A stretch of 6,961 bases of DNA, taken from assembly GCA_021841985.1 (NCBI GenBank), contig JAKCCP010000161.1, positions 1 through 6,961 on the forward strand. The letters are read 5' to 3'. Position 1 is the first letter of the stretch. Each line of letters starts with the position of its first letter. A model generated the notes under the pieces. The model made no database searches, was not told where the DNA came from, and saw nothing but the letters and a program-made list of their open reading frames with translations. The translations under genes were made by a program, and so were the position numbers. This document shows positions 1 through 6,956 of the stretch, piece by piece. This DNA is from Pseudomonadota bacterium. Its GTDB lineage: Bacteria > Pseudomonadota > Alphaproteobacteria > Acetobacterales > Acetobacteraceae.

Positions 1-1053
1 CGCGACCGCATCATCCACAGCTCCGCCTTTCGCAAGCTGCAATACAAGACCCAGGTCTTCGTCAATCACGAGGGCGATTTCTACCGCACCCGCCTGACCC
101 ACTCGATCGAGGTCGCCCAGATCGCCCGCTCCTGCGCCCGCGCCCTCGCCCTCAACGAGGATCTGACCGAGGCGCTGGCGCTCGCCCATGATCTCGGCCA
201 CCCGCCCTTCGGCCATGCCGGCGAGGAAGCCCTGGCGCAGGCCGCGCGGCCGTTCGGCGGCTTTGACCACAATGCCCAGTCCCTGCGTGTGGTGACCTTG
301 CTCGAAAGCCGCTACGCCGCGTTCGACGGCCTCAACCTCACCTGGGAGACGCTGGAGGGGCTCGCCAAGCATAACGGGCCGCTCCTCCATCCGCCGGCCT
401 ATGTCGCCGAATATGACGCGAGCCACCCCCTCGATCTCGAAAACTTCGCCTCGGCCGAGGCGCAACTCGCCTCGCTCGCCGACGATATCGCCTATCATGG
501 CCATGATCTCGATGACGGTCTGCGCGCCGGGCTGTTCGATTTCGGCGATATCGCGCCATTGCCGATCGTCGGCGCGGCGCTCGCGGAGGCGCGGCGGGCG
601 AGCCTCGACATGCCGCCGGTGCGGCTCCGCCACGAGACCATCAGGCGGGTGATCAACGCCCTGATTTCCGACCTGCTCGCCGAATCGCGCCGCCGCCTCG
701 CCGCCCTCGCGCCCGATTCGGCGGCGGCGATCCGGGCGGCGAAAACCCCGGTGATCGCCTTCAGCGCCGATATCGCCGCCGCCAACCGCGCCATTCGCGA
801 ATTTCTCTTTGCCCATATGTATCGCCATTGGCGGGTCAACCGCATGACCAGCAAGGCGCGCCGGCTGACCGAGGAGCTTTTCCGCCTGTTCCATGCCGAT
901 CCCGGGCTTCTGCCCGATGAATGGCGGGCGCGGGCGGGGGAGGGGGGATCGGCGCGGGCGGCGATGATCGTCGCCGACTACATCGCCGGCATGACCGACC
1001 GTTTCGCCATGGACGAGCACCGCCGGCTGACCGATATTGCGATCTCCGGCTGA
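1..1053 (+). CDS. dgt: dGTPase-like deoxynucleoside triphosphate triphosphohydrolase (5' end missing)
   Basis: The reading frame is open from base 1, so the start lies upstream; 350 residues are visible. The family hydrolyses dNTPs to deoxynucleoside plus triphosphate in the cytoplasm, controlling dNTP pools. The metal-binding HD signature is complete: H34 in [11 protein letters not shown]63-D64 in the [16 protein letters not shown] block, and a later Asp at 161 or 162 (LADDIAY). KHNGP (about 123-127) is also typical. Visible length plus roughly 30-50 missing N-terminal residues suits the shorter dGTPase-like subfamily (around 380-400 aa) better than the ~505-aa E. coli Dgt, so true dGTP preference is not certain. 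A GTG at 289 could be mistaken for a start, but it lies downstream of both HD motif blocks. The gene ends in TGA, 38 bases before argS, and probably shares its transcript. Confidence 0.93.
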   Translation, partial: RDRIIHSSAFRKLQYKTQVFVNHEGDFYRTRLTHSIEVAQIARSCARALALNEDLTEALALAHDLGHPPFGHAGEEALAQAARPFGGFDHNAQSLRVVTLLESRYAAFDGLNLTWETLEGLAKHNGPLLHPPAYVAEYDASHPLDLENFASAEAQLASLADDIAYHGHDLDDGLRAGLFDFGDIAPLPIVGAALAEARRASLDMPPVRLRHETIRRVINALISDLLAESRRRLAALAPDSAAAIRAAKTPVIAFSADIAAANRAIREFLFAHMYRHWRVNRMTSKARRLTEELFRLFHADPGLLPDEWRARAGEGGSARAAMIVADYIAGMTDRFAMDEHRRLTDIAISG

Positions 1054-1091
1054 GGTGCGCGCGTGCCGGCCGTTTTCCTGGAACCAAAATC

Positions 1092-2873
1092 ATGAACAGC
1101 GATCTTTTCGCGCTGATCCGGGGCCGGGTCGGCGCCGCCCTCGCGGCCAGCGCCGCGGCCGTGCCGGAGGATGTCCTGGCCCGCATCGAGGTGAGCCCGC
1201 CGCGCGAGGCAGCCCATGGCGACATGGCGAGCAATGCCGCGATGGTGGCGGCGAAGGCGGTCGGGCAGCCGCCGCGGGTGCTCGCCGAAACGCTCGCGCG
1301 CCATCTCGCGACCGCCCCCGAGATCGCCGCCGCCGAGGTCGCGGGGCCGGGATTCCTCAATATCCGCCTCCATCCCGCCGCCCTCCACGCGGTCATTCCG
1401 GCGATCCTCGCCGCCGGCGAGGCGTACGGCGACGCGACGATCGGCGCCGGCGAGCGGGTCAATGTCGAATATGTCTCCGCCAACCCGACCGGGCCGATGC
1501 ATATCGGCCATTGCCGGGGCGCCGTGGTCGGCGATGCTTTGGCCAATCTGCTGGCCAAGACCGGGTTCGCCGTCACCCGCGAATACTATGTCAACGATTC
1601 CGGGGCGCAGGTCACGGCGCTCGCCTGGGCGGCCTATTGGCGCTATCTGCGGGCGATCGGGAGCGACATCGCGGCCGAGGATTTCGCCGCCCGGGCGCCG
1701 TCCGGGCTGCAATACCGGGGCGAGTATCTGATCCCGGTCGGCGCCGCACTCGCGGAGAAATTCGGCCGCAGCCTTGCCGCCGAGGATGGCGGCGTCGCGC
1801 CTCCGGAAATGTGGTTCGAACGGGTGCGGGATTGCGCGATCGCCGCGATGATGGCGGCGATCCGCGAGGATCTCGACCTCCTTGGGGTGCGCCCGGATGT
1901 GTTCGCCTCCGAGCGCGAACTCGTCGCAAGCGGCGCGGTCGAGGCGGTGATCGCCCGGCTCGCGCAAGCGGGGCTGATCTATGAGGGGGTGCTGGCGCCG
2001 CCCAAGGGCAAGCTCCCCGAGGATTGGGAGCCGCGCGAGCAGACCCTGTTCCGCGCGACGCAATTCGGCGACGACGTCGACCGGCCGTTGCGCAAATCGG
2101 ATGGCTCGGCGACCTATTTCGCCAACGACATCGCCTATCACGCCGACAAGATCGGGCGTGGCTTCACGACCCTGATCGATGTCTGGGGCGCCGATCATGG
2201 CGGCTATGTCGCGCGCATGCAGGCGGCGATCAGGGCGCTCGCCGGAGACCGGGCGAGGTTCGATGTCCTGCTCTGCCAGATCGTCCATGTGCTGAAGGGC
2301 GGCCAGCCGGTGCGGATGTCCAAGCGCGCCGGCACCTTCGTCACGCTCCGCGACCTGATCGAGGAGGTCGGGCGCGATGTCGTGCGCTTCATCATGCTGA
2401 CCCGCAAGAGCGACGCACAGATGGAATTCGATCTCGACCAGGCGGTGGCGGAGACGCGCGAGAATCCGGTATTTTACGTCCAATACGCCCATGCCCGCTG
2501 CCGCTCGGTGCTGCGCCACGCCGCCGAGCAGGGCTTCCCCACCACCCCCGAGGCGCTGGCCGGCGTCGCCCTCGACAGTCTCGCCGATGCCGCCGAACTC
2601 GCGCTGATCCGCCGCCTCGCCGGCTGGCCGCGCCTCGTCGAAGGCGCCGCGCGGGCCTTCGAGCCACATCGGATCGCTTTTTTTCTCTATGATTTAGCTG
2701 GTGATTTTCATATATTGTGGAACCGCGGGCGAGAGGCTGCGACGCTCCGCTTCATCCAGCCGGAGCGGCCGGCGGAAACCGGGGCGCGGCTCGCTTTGGT
2801 GGCGGCGACGGCGATGGTGATCCGTTCCGGTCTCGCCGTCATGGGGGTCGCGCCGGTCGAGGAAATGCGTTGA
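1092..2873 (+). CDS. argS: Arginine--tRNA ligase (class I aminoacyl-tRNA synthetase)
   Basis: The predicted 593-aa cytoplasmic enzyme attaches arginine to tRNA-Arg using ATP; E. coli ArgS is 577 aa. The N-terminal ArgS-specific domain covers roughly residues 4-90. The class I catalytic core carries the HIGH signature exactly (H137-I-G-H140, within [12 protein letters not shown]) and a KMSKS-like loop R408-M-S-K-R412. ArgS enzymes often have a degenerate KMSKS loop, so the leading Arg is not a defect. The C-terminal DALR anticodon-binding helical domain runs from about 465 to the end. The ATG at 1092 follows a weak GGAA ribosome-binding sequence (1080-1083). The frame stays open upstream to 921, but that would overlap the dNTPase and add residues without family character. 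Bases 2676-2720 are unusually AT-rich for this gene, although the encoded residues are family-typical. Confidence 0.97.
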   Translation: MNSDLFALIRGRVGAALAASAAAVPEDVLARIEVSPPREAAHGDMASNAAMVAAKAVGQPPRVLAETLARHLATAPEIAAAEVAGPGFLNIRLHPAALHAVIPAILAAGEAYGDATIGAGERVNVEYVSANPTGPMHIGHCRGAVVGDALANLLAKTGFAVTREYYVNDSGAQVTALAWAAYWRYLRAIGSDIAAEDFAARAPSGLQYRGEYLIPVGAALAEKFGRSLAAEDGGVAPPEMWFERVRDCAIAAMMAAIREDLDLLGVRPDVFASERELVASGAVEAVIARLAQAGLIYEGVLAPPKGKLPEDWEPREQTLFRATQFGDDVDRPLRKSDGSATYFANDIAYHADKIGRGFTTLIDVWGADHGGYVARMQAAIRALAGDRARFDVLLCQIVHVLKGGQPVRMSKRAGTFVTLRDLIEEVGRDVVRFIMLTRKSDAQMEFDLDQAVAETRENPVFYVQYAHARCRSVLRHAAEQGFPTTPEALAGVALDSLADAAELALIRRLAGWPRLVEGAARAFEPHRIAFFLYDLAGDFHILWNRGREAATLRFIQPERPAETGARLALVAATAMVIRSGLAVMGVAPVEEMR

Positions 2874-2888
2874 AGGGGGCATGCGCCG

Positions 2889-3659
2889 GTGCCGCAAGAT
2901 TTTCATCCCGAACTGGAGATTCCGGCCAATCGGCTACGCTCGTCCCGGCACGGGATCGACCCCGCGACGCGGCGCCTGCTCGCGCTCGCCGGCGGTCTCG
3001 GCGCGGCGCTGGCGCTGATCATCGCGGTGTGGTCGCTGGGGGGGCATCGCCACGGGCCGGCGCCGCTGATCAGCGCCGATCCCGGCCCGCTCAAGGTCAA
3101 GCCGGTCAATCCCGGCGGTTTGCAGGTGGCCGGCGCGGACGAGGCGGTGCTCGGCCTCCCCGGGGGGCAATCGGGGGCGCAAGCCGCGCCCGGTGCCTCG
3201 GCATCGGCGAGCGGGGCGGGAGCGGGTCCGGCCGAAACTCTCTCGCCGCCGCCGGAAGCGCCGGCGCCTGGCGAACTCCGCCGTCTCCAGCCGGCGCGAG
3301 CGGCACCGTCGCCACCCGCCCCCCCCGCGCCGGCGGTTGCCGCGCCGCATCCGGCGGCCGTGGCCAGCCTGGCGAAGCCCCCCCCACCGCCCGTCGCGCC
3401 CCCGTCCGGCCACGGCATCGAGGTTCAGCTCGCCGCGCTGCCGAGCGAGGCGGCGGCGCGGGAGGAATGGGCGCGGCTGGAAAAGCGTTTTCCCGCCCAA
3501 TTCGCCCACCGCAAGAGGCTGATCAGCCGCATCGTCAGCCATGACGGGCATGTGTTCTGGCGGGTGCGCGCCGGCGGGTTCGGCGATACCGCGCAGGCCC
3601 GGGCGTTTTGCGCGGCGCTCCGCGGCAAGGGCGCGGCCTGCGCCGTCGCCGATTTCTGA
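2889..3659 (+). CDS. SPOR domain-containing membrane protein
   Basis: The predicted 256-aa protein has a single membrane anchor. Residues 1-29 are a short charged cytoplasmic tail, 30-50 a hydrophobic helix (LLALAGGLGAALALIIAV...), and 51-175 a periplasmic linker rich in Ala, Pro and Gly. Residues 176-256 form a SPOR domain (starts GIEVQLAAL, contains VFWRVRAGGF, ends CAVADF). SPOR domains bind denuded septal glycan strands, so a role at the division site or in wall remodelling is likely; no enzymatic domain is visible. The motif PLKVKPVNPGG just after the helix is familiar from alphaproteobacterial members located next to argS. The start is GTG at 2889, 9 bases after an AAGGGGG Shine-Dalgarno-like run. 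An ATG at 2881 is in another frame, too close to that run, and stops after 45 codons. The linker holds two C8 tracts. Confidence 0.88.
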   Translation: MPQDFHPELEIPANRLRSSRHGIDPATRRLLALAGGLGAALALIIAVWSLGGHRHGPAPLISADPGPLKVKPVNPGGLQVAGADEAVLGLPGGQSGAQAAPGASASASGAGAGPAETLSPPPEAPAPGELRRLQPARAAPSPPAPPAPAVAAPHPAAVASLAKPPPPPVAPPSGHGIEVQLAALPSEAAAREEWARLEKRFPAQFAHRKRLISRIVSHDGHVFWRVRAGGFGDTAQARAFCAALRGKGAACAVADF

Positions 3660-3695
3660 GCCGCCGCGCGTGTCCCTCAATCGCGGCCGGAGCGC

Positions 3696-4712
3696 ATGAA
3701 AGCCGCCATCATCGGCCTTGCCGGGCCGGAACTCGGCGCCGAGGAGGCGGAGATGCTGCGCCGCGCGCCGCCGGCCGGGGTGATCCTGTTTGCCCGCAAC
3801 GTCACGACGCCGGCGGCCCTCCACCGCTTGGTCGCCGATCTCCGCGCGATATTGCCCGGCGCGGCGGTGCTGATGATCGATCAGGAGGGCGGGCGCGTCG
3901 CCCGGCTGCGGCCGCCGTTCTGGCGCGCGCACCCGCCGGCGGCGGCGCTCGGGCGGGTGTTCGCGCGCGACCCGGCGGCCGGGCGGCGCGCGGCCTTTCT
4001 CCAGGGCGCGCTGATCGGCGCCGAATGCGCGGCGCTCGGCCTCGACGTCGTCACCGCGCCGGTGCTCGATCTCGCTGTCCCGGGGGCGCATGCGGTGATC
4101 GGCGATCGTGCCTTCGGCGCCGATCCCGGCATGGTCGCCGAACTCGGCGCGGCGCTGGCGGCGGGGCTCCTCGCCGCCGGCGTGCAGCCGGTGATGAAGC
4201 ACATTCCCGGCCATGGCCGCGCCACTTCTGACAGCCATCTCACCCTGCCGGTGGTGGCCGCGGCCGATCTCGGCGCCGATTTCGCGCCGTTCGCCGCCAA
4301 TGCCGGGCTGCACGGCGGGCTCCCTTGGGCGATGACCGCGCATATCCTCTATCCCGCGCTCGACCCCGACCGGCCGGCGACCCTCTCGCCGACGATCATC
4401 GGGGACGTGATCCGCGGGGCGCCGATCGGGTTTGCCGGCGTGCTGGTGTCCGACGATCTCGCCATGCGGGCGCTTGCCGGCCGGCCTGGAGACCTCGCGA
4501 TCGCGGCGCTGGCCGCCGGCTGCGATCTCGCGCTCCATTGCACCGGCGTCTTCGCCGAAACCGCGTCCCTCCTCGCCGTCTGCCCCGAGATTGCGCCGCA
4601 AGCCGCCGAGCGTCTGGCGCAAGCCCGCGCGCTCGCCGCATCGCGCCGCGATCCTCGTCTCGTCGCCGATCTCGATGATCTGGCGGCGGAGCGGGGGGAT
4701 TTGCTCGGATGA
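3696..4712 (+). CDS. nagZ: Beta-N-acetylhexosaminidase NagZ (GH3)
   Basis: The predicted 338-aa cytoplasmic glycosidase (E. coli NagZ 341 aa) removes N-acetylglucosamine from GlcNAc-anhydroMurNAc-peptides during peptidoglycan recycling. In bacteria with AmpR/AmpC systems its products act as beta-lactamase inducers. The family landmarks are in order. IDQEGGRVARL has D62. K168-H-I-P-G-H-G-R starts the flexible loop whose D179-S-H181 supplies the Asp-His acid/base dyad. LVSDDLAM holds the expected nucleophile D253. There is no signal peptide, as expected for NagZ. The ATG at 3696 follows GGAG (3689-3692) with a tight 3-base spacer. The gene begins 36 bases after the SPOR gene, and its stop is 10 bases before the M50 protease start. 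SPOR and NagZ both concern peptidoglycan, one outside and one inside the membrane. Confidence 0.95.
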   Translation: MKAAIIGLAGPELGAEEAEMLRRAPPAGVILFARNVTTPAALHRLVADLRAILPGAAVLMIDQEGGRVARLRPPFWRAHPPAAALGRVFARDPAAGRRAAFLQGALIGAECAALGLDVVTAPVLDLAVPGAHAVIGDRAFGADPGMVAELGAALAAGLLAAGVQPVMKHIPGHGRATSDSHLTLPVVAAADLGADFAPFAANAGLHGGLPWAMTAHILYPALDPDRPATLSPTIIGDVIRGAPIGFAGVLVSDDLAMRALAGRPGDLAIAALAAGCDLALHCTGVFAETASLLAVCPEIAPQAAERLAQARALAASRRDPRLVADLDDLAAERGDLLG

Positions 4713-4722
4713 CGGGGCGCGC

Positions 4723-5430
4723 ATGACCGGGCTGATCCTGCAACTCGCGCTCGCGGTCGTGCCGGTGGTGCTGGCGATCACGCTCCATGAGGCGGCGCAC
4801 GGCTATGCCGCGCTCGCCATGGGCGACGATACGGCGCGCGCGGCCGGGCGGCTTTCGCTCAACCCGCTCCGCCATATCGACCGGGTTGGGACTGTCCTGC
4901 TGCCTGGGCTCCTGCTGATCGGGCAGTGGCTGACGCTGGGGCGGGTGGTGTTTTTGTTCGGCTGGGCGAAGCCGGTGCCGGTCGCGGCGTGGAAATTCCG
5001 CAGCCCGCGGCGGGGCATGATGGTGGTCGCGGCGGCCGGGCCGGGGATGAATTTCCTGCTCGCCTGGCTCGCCGCGCTGGCGCTGCACTTGCTTCCTTAT
5101 CTCCCGGCGCGCGGGGCCGAGATCGGCGGCGTGTTCATCTATTATTTCGTGCTCACCAATCTCGTCCTCGGGCTCTTCAACCTGCTGCCGATCCCGCCGC
5201 TCGATGGCGGGCGCATCATGGTCGGCCTGCTGCCGCTCCGCCTCGCGCGGCGCTGGGCGCTGCTGGAGCGGGCGGGCATCGTCATCGTGCTGCTGGTGGT
5301 GTTCATTTTGCCGCAGGTTCTTGCCGGGCTCGGCTGGCATGTCGATCCGGTGGGGGCGGCGCTCGATCATCTCGTGCCGCGGGCGATCGGTGTCGTCTTG
5401 TGGCTGGCGGGCATGCCGGGTCATGGCTGA
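4723..5430 (+). CDS. Site-2 protease family (M50) intramembrane zinc metalloprotease
   Basis: This is a small polytopic membrane protein of 235 aa. Helix 1 carries the zinc-binding HExxH as H22-E-A-A-H26 (LHEAAHGYAA). The third zinc ligand is supplied by the LDG motif, D161 in IPPLDGGRI. A GPGMNF segment (G106-F111) is also typical of M50 proteins. Five or six membrane helices are predicted at roughly 3-20, 55-73, 98-125, 134-156, 183-205 and perhaps 219-232. There is no PDZ domain, so it belongs with the short soil- and archaea-type S2P proteins rather than RseP. The substrate cannot be inferred. The ATG at 4723 follows GGGG (4714-4717); the nearby ATG at 4709, overlapping the nagZ stop, closes after five codons. 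The coding end overlaps scpA by 8 bases, implying cotranscription and coupling. Confidence 0.92.
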   Translation: MTGLILQLALAVVPVVLAITLHEAAHGYAALAMGDDTARAAGRLSLNPLRHIDRVGTVLLPGLLLIGQWLTLGRVVFLFGWAKPVPVAAWKFRSPRRGMMVVAAAGPGMNFLLAWLAALALHLLPYLPARGAEIGGVFIYYFVLTNLVLGLFNLLPIPPLDGGRIMVGLLPLRLARRWALLERAGIVIVLLVVFILPQVLAGLGWHVDPVGAALDHLVPRAIGVVLWLAGMPGHG

Positions 5431-6193
5431 GGCGCCGCCCGAACCGCTGATCGAGACGCTGGTTTTGCGCCTGGAGGGGTTCGAGGGGCCGCTCGATCTG
5501 TTGCTGGAACTCGCGCGCGGGCAGAAGCTCGATCTCGCGCGGATTTCCATCCTCGCCTTGGTCGAGCAATATCTCGCGGTGATCGAGGGGGCGCGGCGGG
5601 TGCGGCTCGAACTCGCCGCCGACTGGCTGGTGATGGCGGCGTGGCTCGCCTGGCTGAAATCGCGCCTGCTGCTCCCGGCGGGGACGGAGGAGGCCGAGGC
5701 CGGCGAGGAAGCGGCCGAGACGCTCGCCGCTCGCCTCGCCGAATTGCAGGCGATGCGCGCCGCCAGCGCCTGGCTCGGCGCGCGCCCGCAGCTTGGCCAG
5801 GAGGTGTTCGCCCGCGCCGCGCCCGAGGATTTCTCCGAGATCGATCGCTCGCGCCTGCTCTTGGAGGTGCCGGCGCTGCTCCGCGCCTATCTCGCCGCAC
5901 TCCGCCGCCGCGGCGGCCAGCGGCGCTATCGCCCGAAGCCGATGACGCTGTGGAGCGTCCAGGATGCCCTCCGGCGGCTCGGCGCGATGCTCGGGAGTTT
6001 CCCGGACTGGACCGACCTCTTGCGGTTTCTGCCCGAGAGCGAGGGGAGCGGCCTCGCGCGGCGCGCGGCCTTGTCGGCGACGCTACTCGCGGGGCTGGAG
6101 ATGGCCCGCGGCGGCGCCATCGATCTCCGCCAGGAGGCGCCGTTCGGGCCGATTCTGCTGCGCCCGGCGGTTACGGGTGAGGAGGAAGCGTGA
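5423..6193 (+). CDS. scpA: Segregation and condensation protein A (kleisin subunit of SMC-ScpAB)
   Basis: The predicted 256-aa protein is the kleisin that bridges the SMC dimer and binds ScpB, giving the condensin that organises and segregates newly replicated origins. The N-terminal SMC-neck-binding region carries the hallmark FEGPLDLLLEL (residues 20-30) followed by QKLDLARISILALVEQYL. An acidic, Glu/Ala-rich stretch (about 87-105) lies in the middle. A C-terminal winged-helix region, expected to bind the SMC head, ends around FGPILLRP. Length is normal for the family. The ATG at 5423 lies inside the last codons of the M50 gene and has no strong Shine-Dalgarno sequence, so translation probably depends on coupling. 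The frame is open upstream to 5204, but those residues overlap the protease and have no ScpA character. Confidence 0.93.
   Translation: MAEAPPEPLIETLVLRLEGFEGPLDLLLELARGQKLDLARISILALVEQYLAVIEGARRVRLELAADWLVMAAWLAWLKSRLLLPAGTEEAEAGEEAAETLAARLAELQAMRAASAWLGARPQLGQEVFARAAPEDFSEIDRSRLLLEVPALLRAYLAALRRRGGQRRYRPKPMTLWSVQDALRRLGAMLGSFPDWTDLLRFLPESEGSGLARRAALSATLLAGLEMARGGAIDLRQEAPFGPILLRPAVTGEEEA
6180..6192 (+). promoter_or_regulatory. Strong Shine-Dalgarno and GTG start of scpB overlapping scpA stop
   Basis: AGGAGG at 6180-6185 lies 4 bases before the GTG at 6190, and the GTG overlaps the scpA TGA. This decides the scpB start and implies translational coupling that keeps ScpA and ScpB production matched. 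Confidence 0.75.
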
Positions 6194-6750
6194 GCGAGGA
6201 AAATCCCGAAACGTCCGAGCCGGTTTCCGAGGCGGCGCTCCGGCTCGCCGAGGCCCTGGTATTCGCCTCGGCCGAGCCGGTTTCGCTCCGCGCGCTCGGC
6301 CAGATCCTGCCCGAGGATTGTGATGTCGAGGCGGTGGTCGCGGCGCTGGCGGCGCGCTATGCCGGGCGTGGGGTGGAGCTGGTCCATGTCGCCGGCGGGG
6401 TGCGGTTCCAAACCGCGCCCGATCTCGCGCCGCAGCTTCGCCGGGTGATCGAGGTGCCGCGCCGGCTGCCGCGTGTCGCCATGGAGACGCTGGCGATCAT
6501 CGCCTATCACCAGCCGGTGACGCGCCCCGAGATCGAGGAGATTCGCGGCGCCAGCCTCTCGCAGGCGACCATGGACGCGCTGTTGGAAGCCGGCCTGATC
6601 GCCCCGCGCGGCCATAAGGAGGCGCCGGGGCGGCCGGCGCTCTGGGGCACGACGGCGGCGTTTCTCGCGCAATTCGGGCTCAAGGATCTCGGCGATCTGC
6701 CGCGCCGCGCCGATCTCCTGGTCGAGGCGCCGGCGCCGGACGGCGCCTAG
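6190..6750 (+). CDS. scpB: Segregation and condensation protein B (SMC-ScpAB subunit)
   Basis: The predicted 186-aa protein forms a dimer that binds the middle of ScpA and regulates the SMC ATPase cycle. It contains two winged-helix domains, roughly 14-90 and 92-165. The second has the family signature: METLAIIAYHQPVTRPEIEE from M98, then an EIRGASLSQATMDALLEAG-like helix pair and PGRP (146-149) followed by WGTT (152-155). Start is GTG at 6190, overlapping the scpA TGA by 4 bases (GTGA) and preceded by a strong AGGAGG at 6180-6185. This is the best ribosome-binding site in the window and supports efficient coupled initiation. The C-terminal tail after about 165 is short and of low complexity. 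The gene ends with TAG at 6748; in related genomes tatA commonly comes next, but it is not reached here. Confidence 0.94.
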   Translation: MSEENPETSEPVSEAALRLAEALVFASAEPVSLRALGQILPEDCDVEAVVAALAARYAGRGVELVHVAGGVRFQTAPDLAPQLRRVIEVPRRLPRVAMETLAIIAYHQPVTRPEIEEIRGASLSQATMDALLEAGLIAPRGHKEAPGRPALWGTTAAFLAQFGLKDLGDLPRRADLLVEAPAPDGA

Positions 6751-6767
6751 CCGCGCGGTTTGCGCGG
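6751..6767 (+). other. GC-rich hairpin directly after scpB stop
   Basis: CCGCGC (6751-6756) can pair perfectly with GCGCGG (6762-6767) around a 5-base loop, GGTTT, starting at the base after the scpB TAG. No T-tract follows, so it is not a canonical intrinsic terminator. It could stabilise the mRNA 3' end or be chance in GC-rich DNA. Confidence 0.45.
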
Positions 6768-6769
6768 GA

Positions 6770-6805
6770 AGGCTTTCCTGCTAGAGGAAGCCTGAATTCT
6801 TCAGG
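6770..6805 (+). promoter_or_regulatory. Two overlapping, mutually exclusive hairpins downstream of scpB
   Basis: Hairpin A: AGGCTT-T-CCT (6770-6779) pairs with AGGAAGCCT (6785-6793), with one bulged T and a GCTAG loop. Hairpin B: CCTGAA (6791-6796) pairs perfectly with TTCAGG (6800-6805) around a TTC loop. They share CCT at 6791-6793, so only one can be fully formed at a time. No U-tract follows either one. They may be mRNA 3'-end structures or part of a Rho-dependent end. The alternation resembles an attenuator geometry, but no leader peptide or aptamer is recognisable. Confidence 0.45.
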
Positions 6806-6836
6806 GTTATCGGGGCAAGGAAAGAGGAAGAGGCTT

Positions 6837-6870
6837 GTTCTTTTTTGAAAAAAAGAACCAAAAAACTTTT
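6837..6870 (-). repeat. T/A-tract palindromic repeat element, left copy (reads on minus strand)
   Basis: The core GTTCTTTTTT (6837-6846) is perfectly complementary to AAAAAAGAAC (6849-6858), leaving GA in the middle. On the minus strand it is preceded by AAAAGTTTTTTGG, giving a 34-base unit related to the right-hand copy at 6920-6956. Extreme AT content against a GC-rich chromosome and the paired inverted copies suggest a dispersed intergenic repeat. I recall similar T-tract palindromes from Acetobacteraceae, but could not check this. Transcribed as RNA, the T-rich arms could also act as a bidirectional terminator for scpB and for whatever lies to the right. Confidence 0.55.
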
Positions 6871-6877
6871 CCCCGTT

Positions 6878-6900
6878 GGGCAGTGCCTGCGGCACCGCCC
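6878..6900 (+). other. Strong GC-rich hairpin between the two T/A-tract elements
   Basis: GGGCAGTGCC (6878-6887) pairs with GGCACCGCCC (6891-6900) around a TGC loop, with a single A-C mismatch. No T-run follows it on the plus strand. On the minus strand a TTTTTT run follows only after about 12 bases. It is therefore not a textbook intrinsic terminator, but it sits near the centre of an inverted pair of repeat elements. Confidence 0.55.
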
Positions 6901-6919
6901 GCTCCGAGAAAACAGGAAG

Positions 6920-6956
6920 AAAGTCTTTTTGCTTCTTTTTCGGAAGTCAAAAGAAG
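6920..6956 (+). repeat. T/A-tract palindromic repeat element, right copy (plus strand)
   Basis: AAAGTCTTTTTGCTTC (6920-6935), then a T-run, then a TCAAAAGAAG ending (6947-6956) matches the minus-strand reading of 6837-6870 with a few substitutions and a CGGAAG insertion. Internally CTTCTTTT (6932-6939) pairs with AAAAGAAG (6949-6956) around a 9-base loop. The unit may continue beyond the right edge of the window. Confidence 0.5.

Noticed and set aside
1075..1083. Small palindrome TTCC-T-GGAA before argS
   Set aside because: Four-base arms are expected by chance; no operator family recognised.
1054..1091. Possible promoter or terminator between the dNTPase gene and argS
   Set aside because: Only 38 bases, with no convincing -35/-10 pair and no hairpin followed by a T-tract.
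978..2669. 563-codon open frame on the minus strand across argS
   Set aside because: It lies opposite a complete, motif-confirmed argS; its product is Arg/Gly/Asp-rich without recognisable domains, as expected of antisense frames in GC-rich genes.
2881..3018. ATG frame of 45 codons starting 8 bases before the SPOR GTG
   Set aside because: The Shine-Dalgarno run ends only one base before this ATG, and the peptide has no family character; the GTG at 2889 has proper spacing and leads into an anchor plus SPOR domain.
2934..4781. 615-codon open frame on the minus strand across the SPOR gene and nagZ
   Set aside because: It spans two unrelated real genes and their intergenic gap; the product is low-complexity Arg/Gly/Glu sequence with no domain.
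4396..5550. 384-codon minus-strand frame across nagZ, the M50 gene and scpA
   Set aside because: It overlaps three genes with intact catalytic or signature motifs on the other strand; composition (Arg, Gln, His, Asp rich) is that of a shadow frame.
6680..6895. 71-codon minus-strand frame covering the scpB end and the repeat region
   Set aside because: The product mixes translated T/A-tract repeat with the antisense of scpB; no domain, and it crosses several hairpins.
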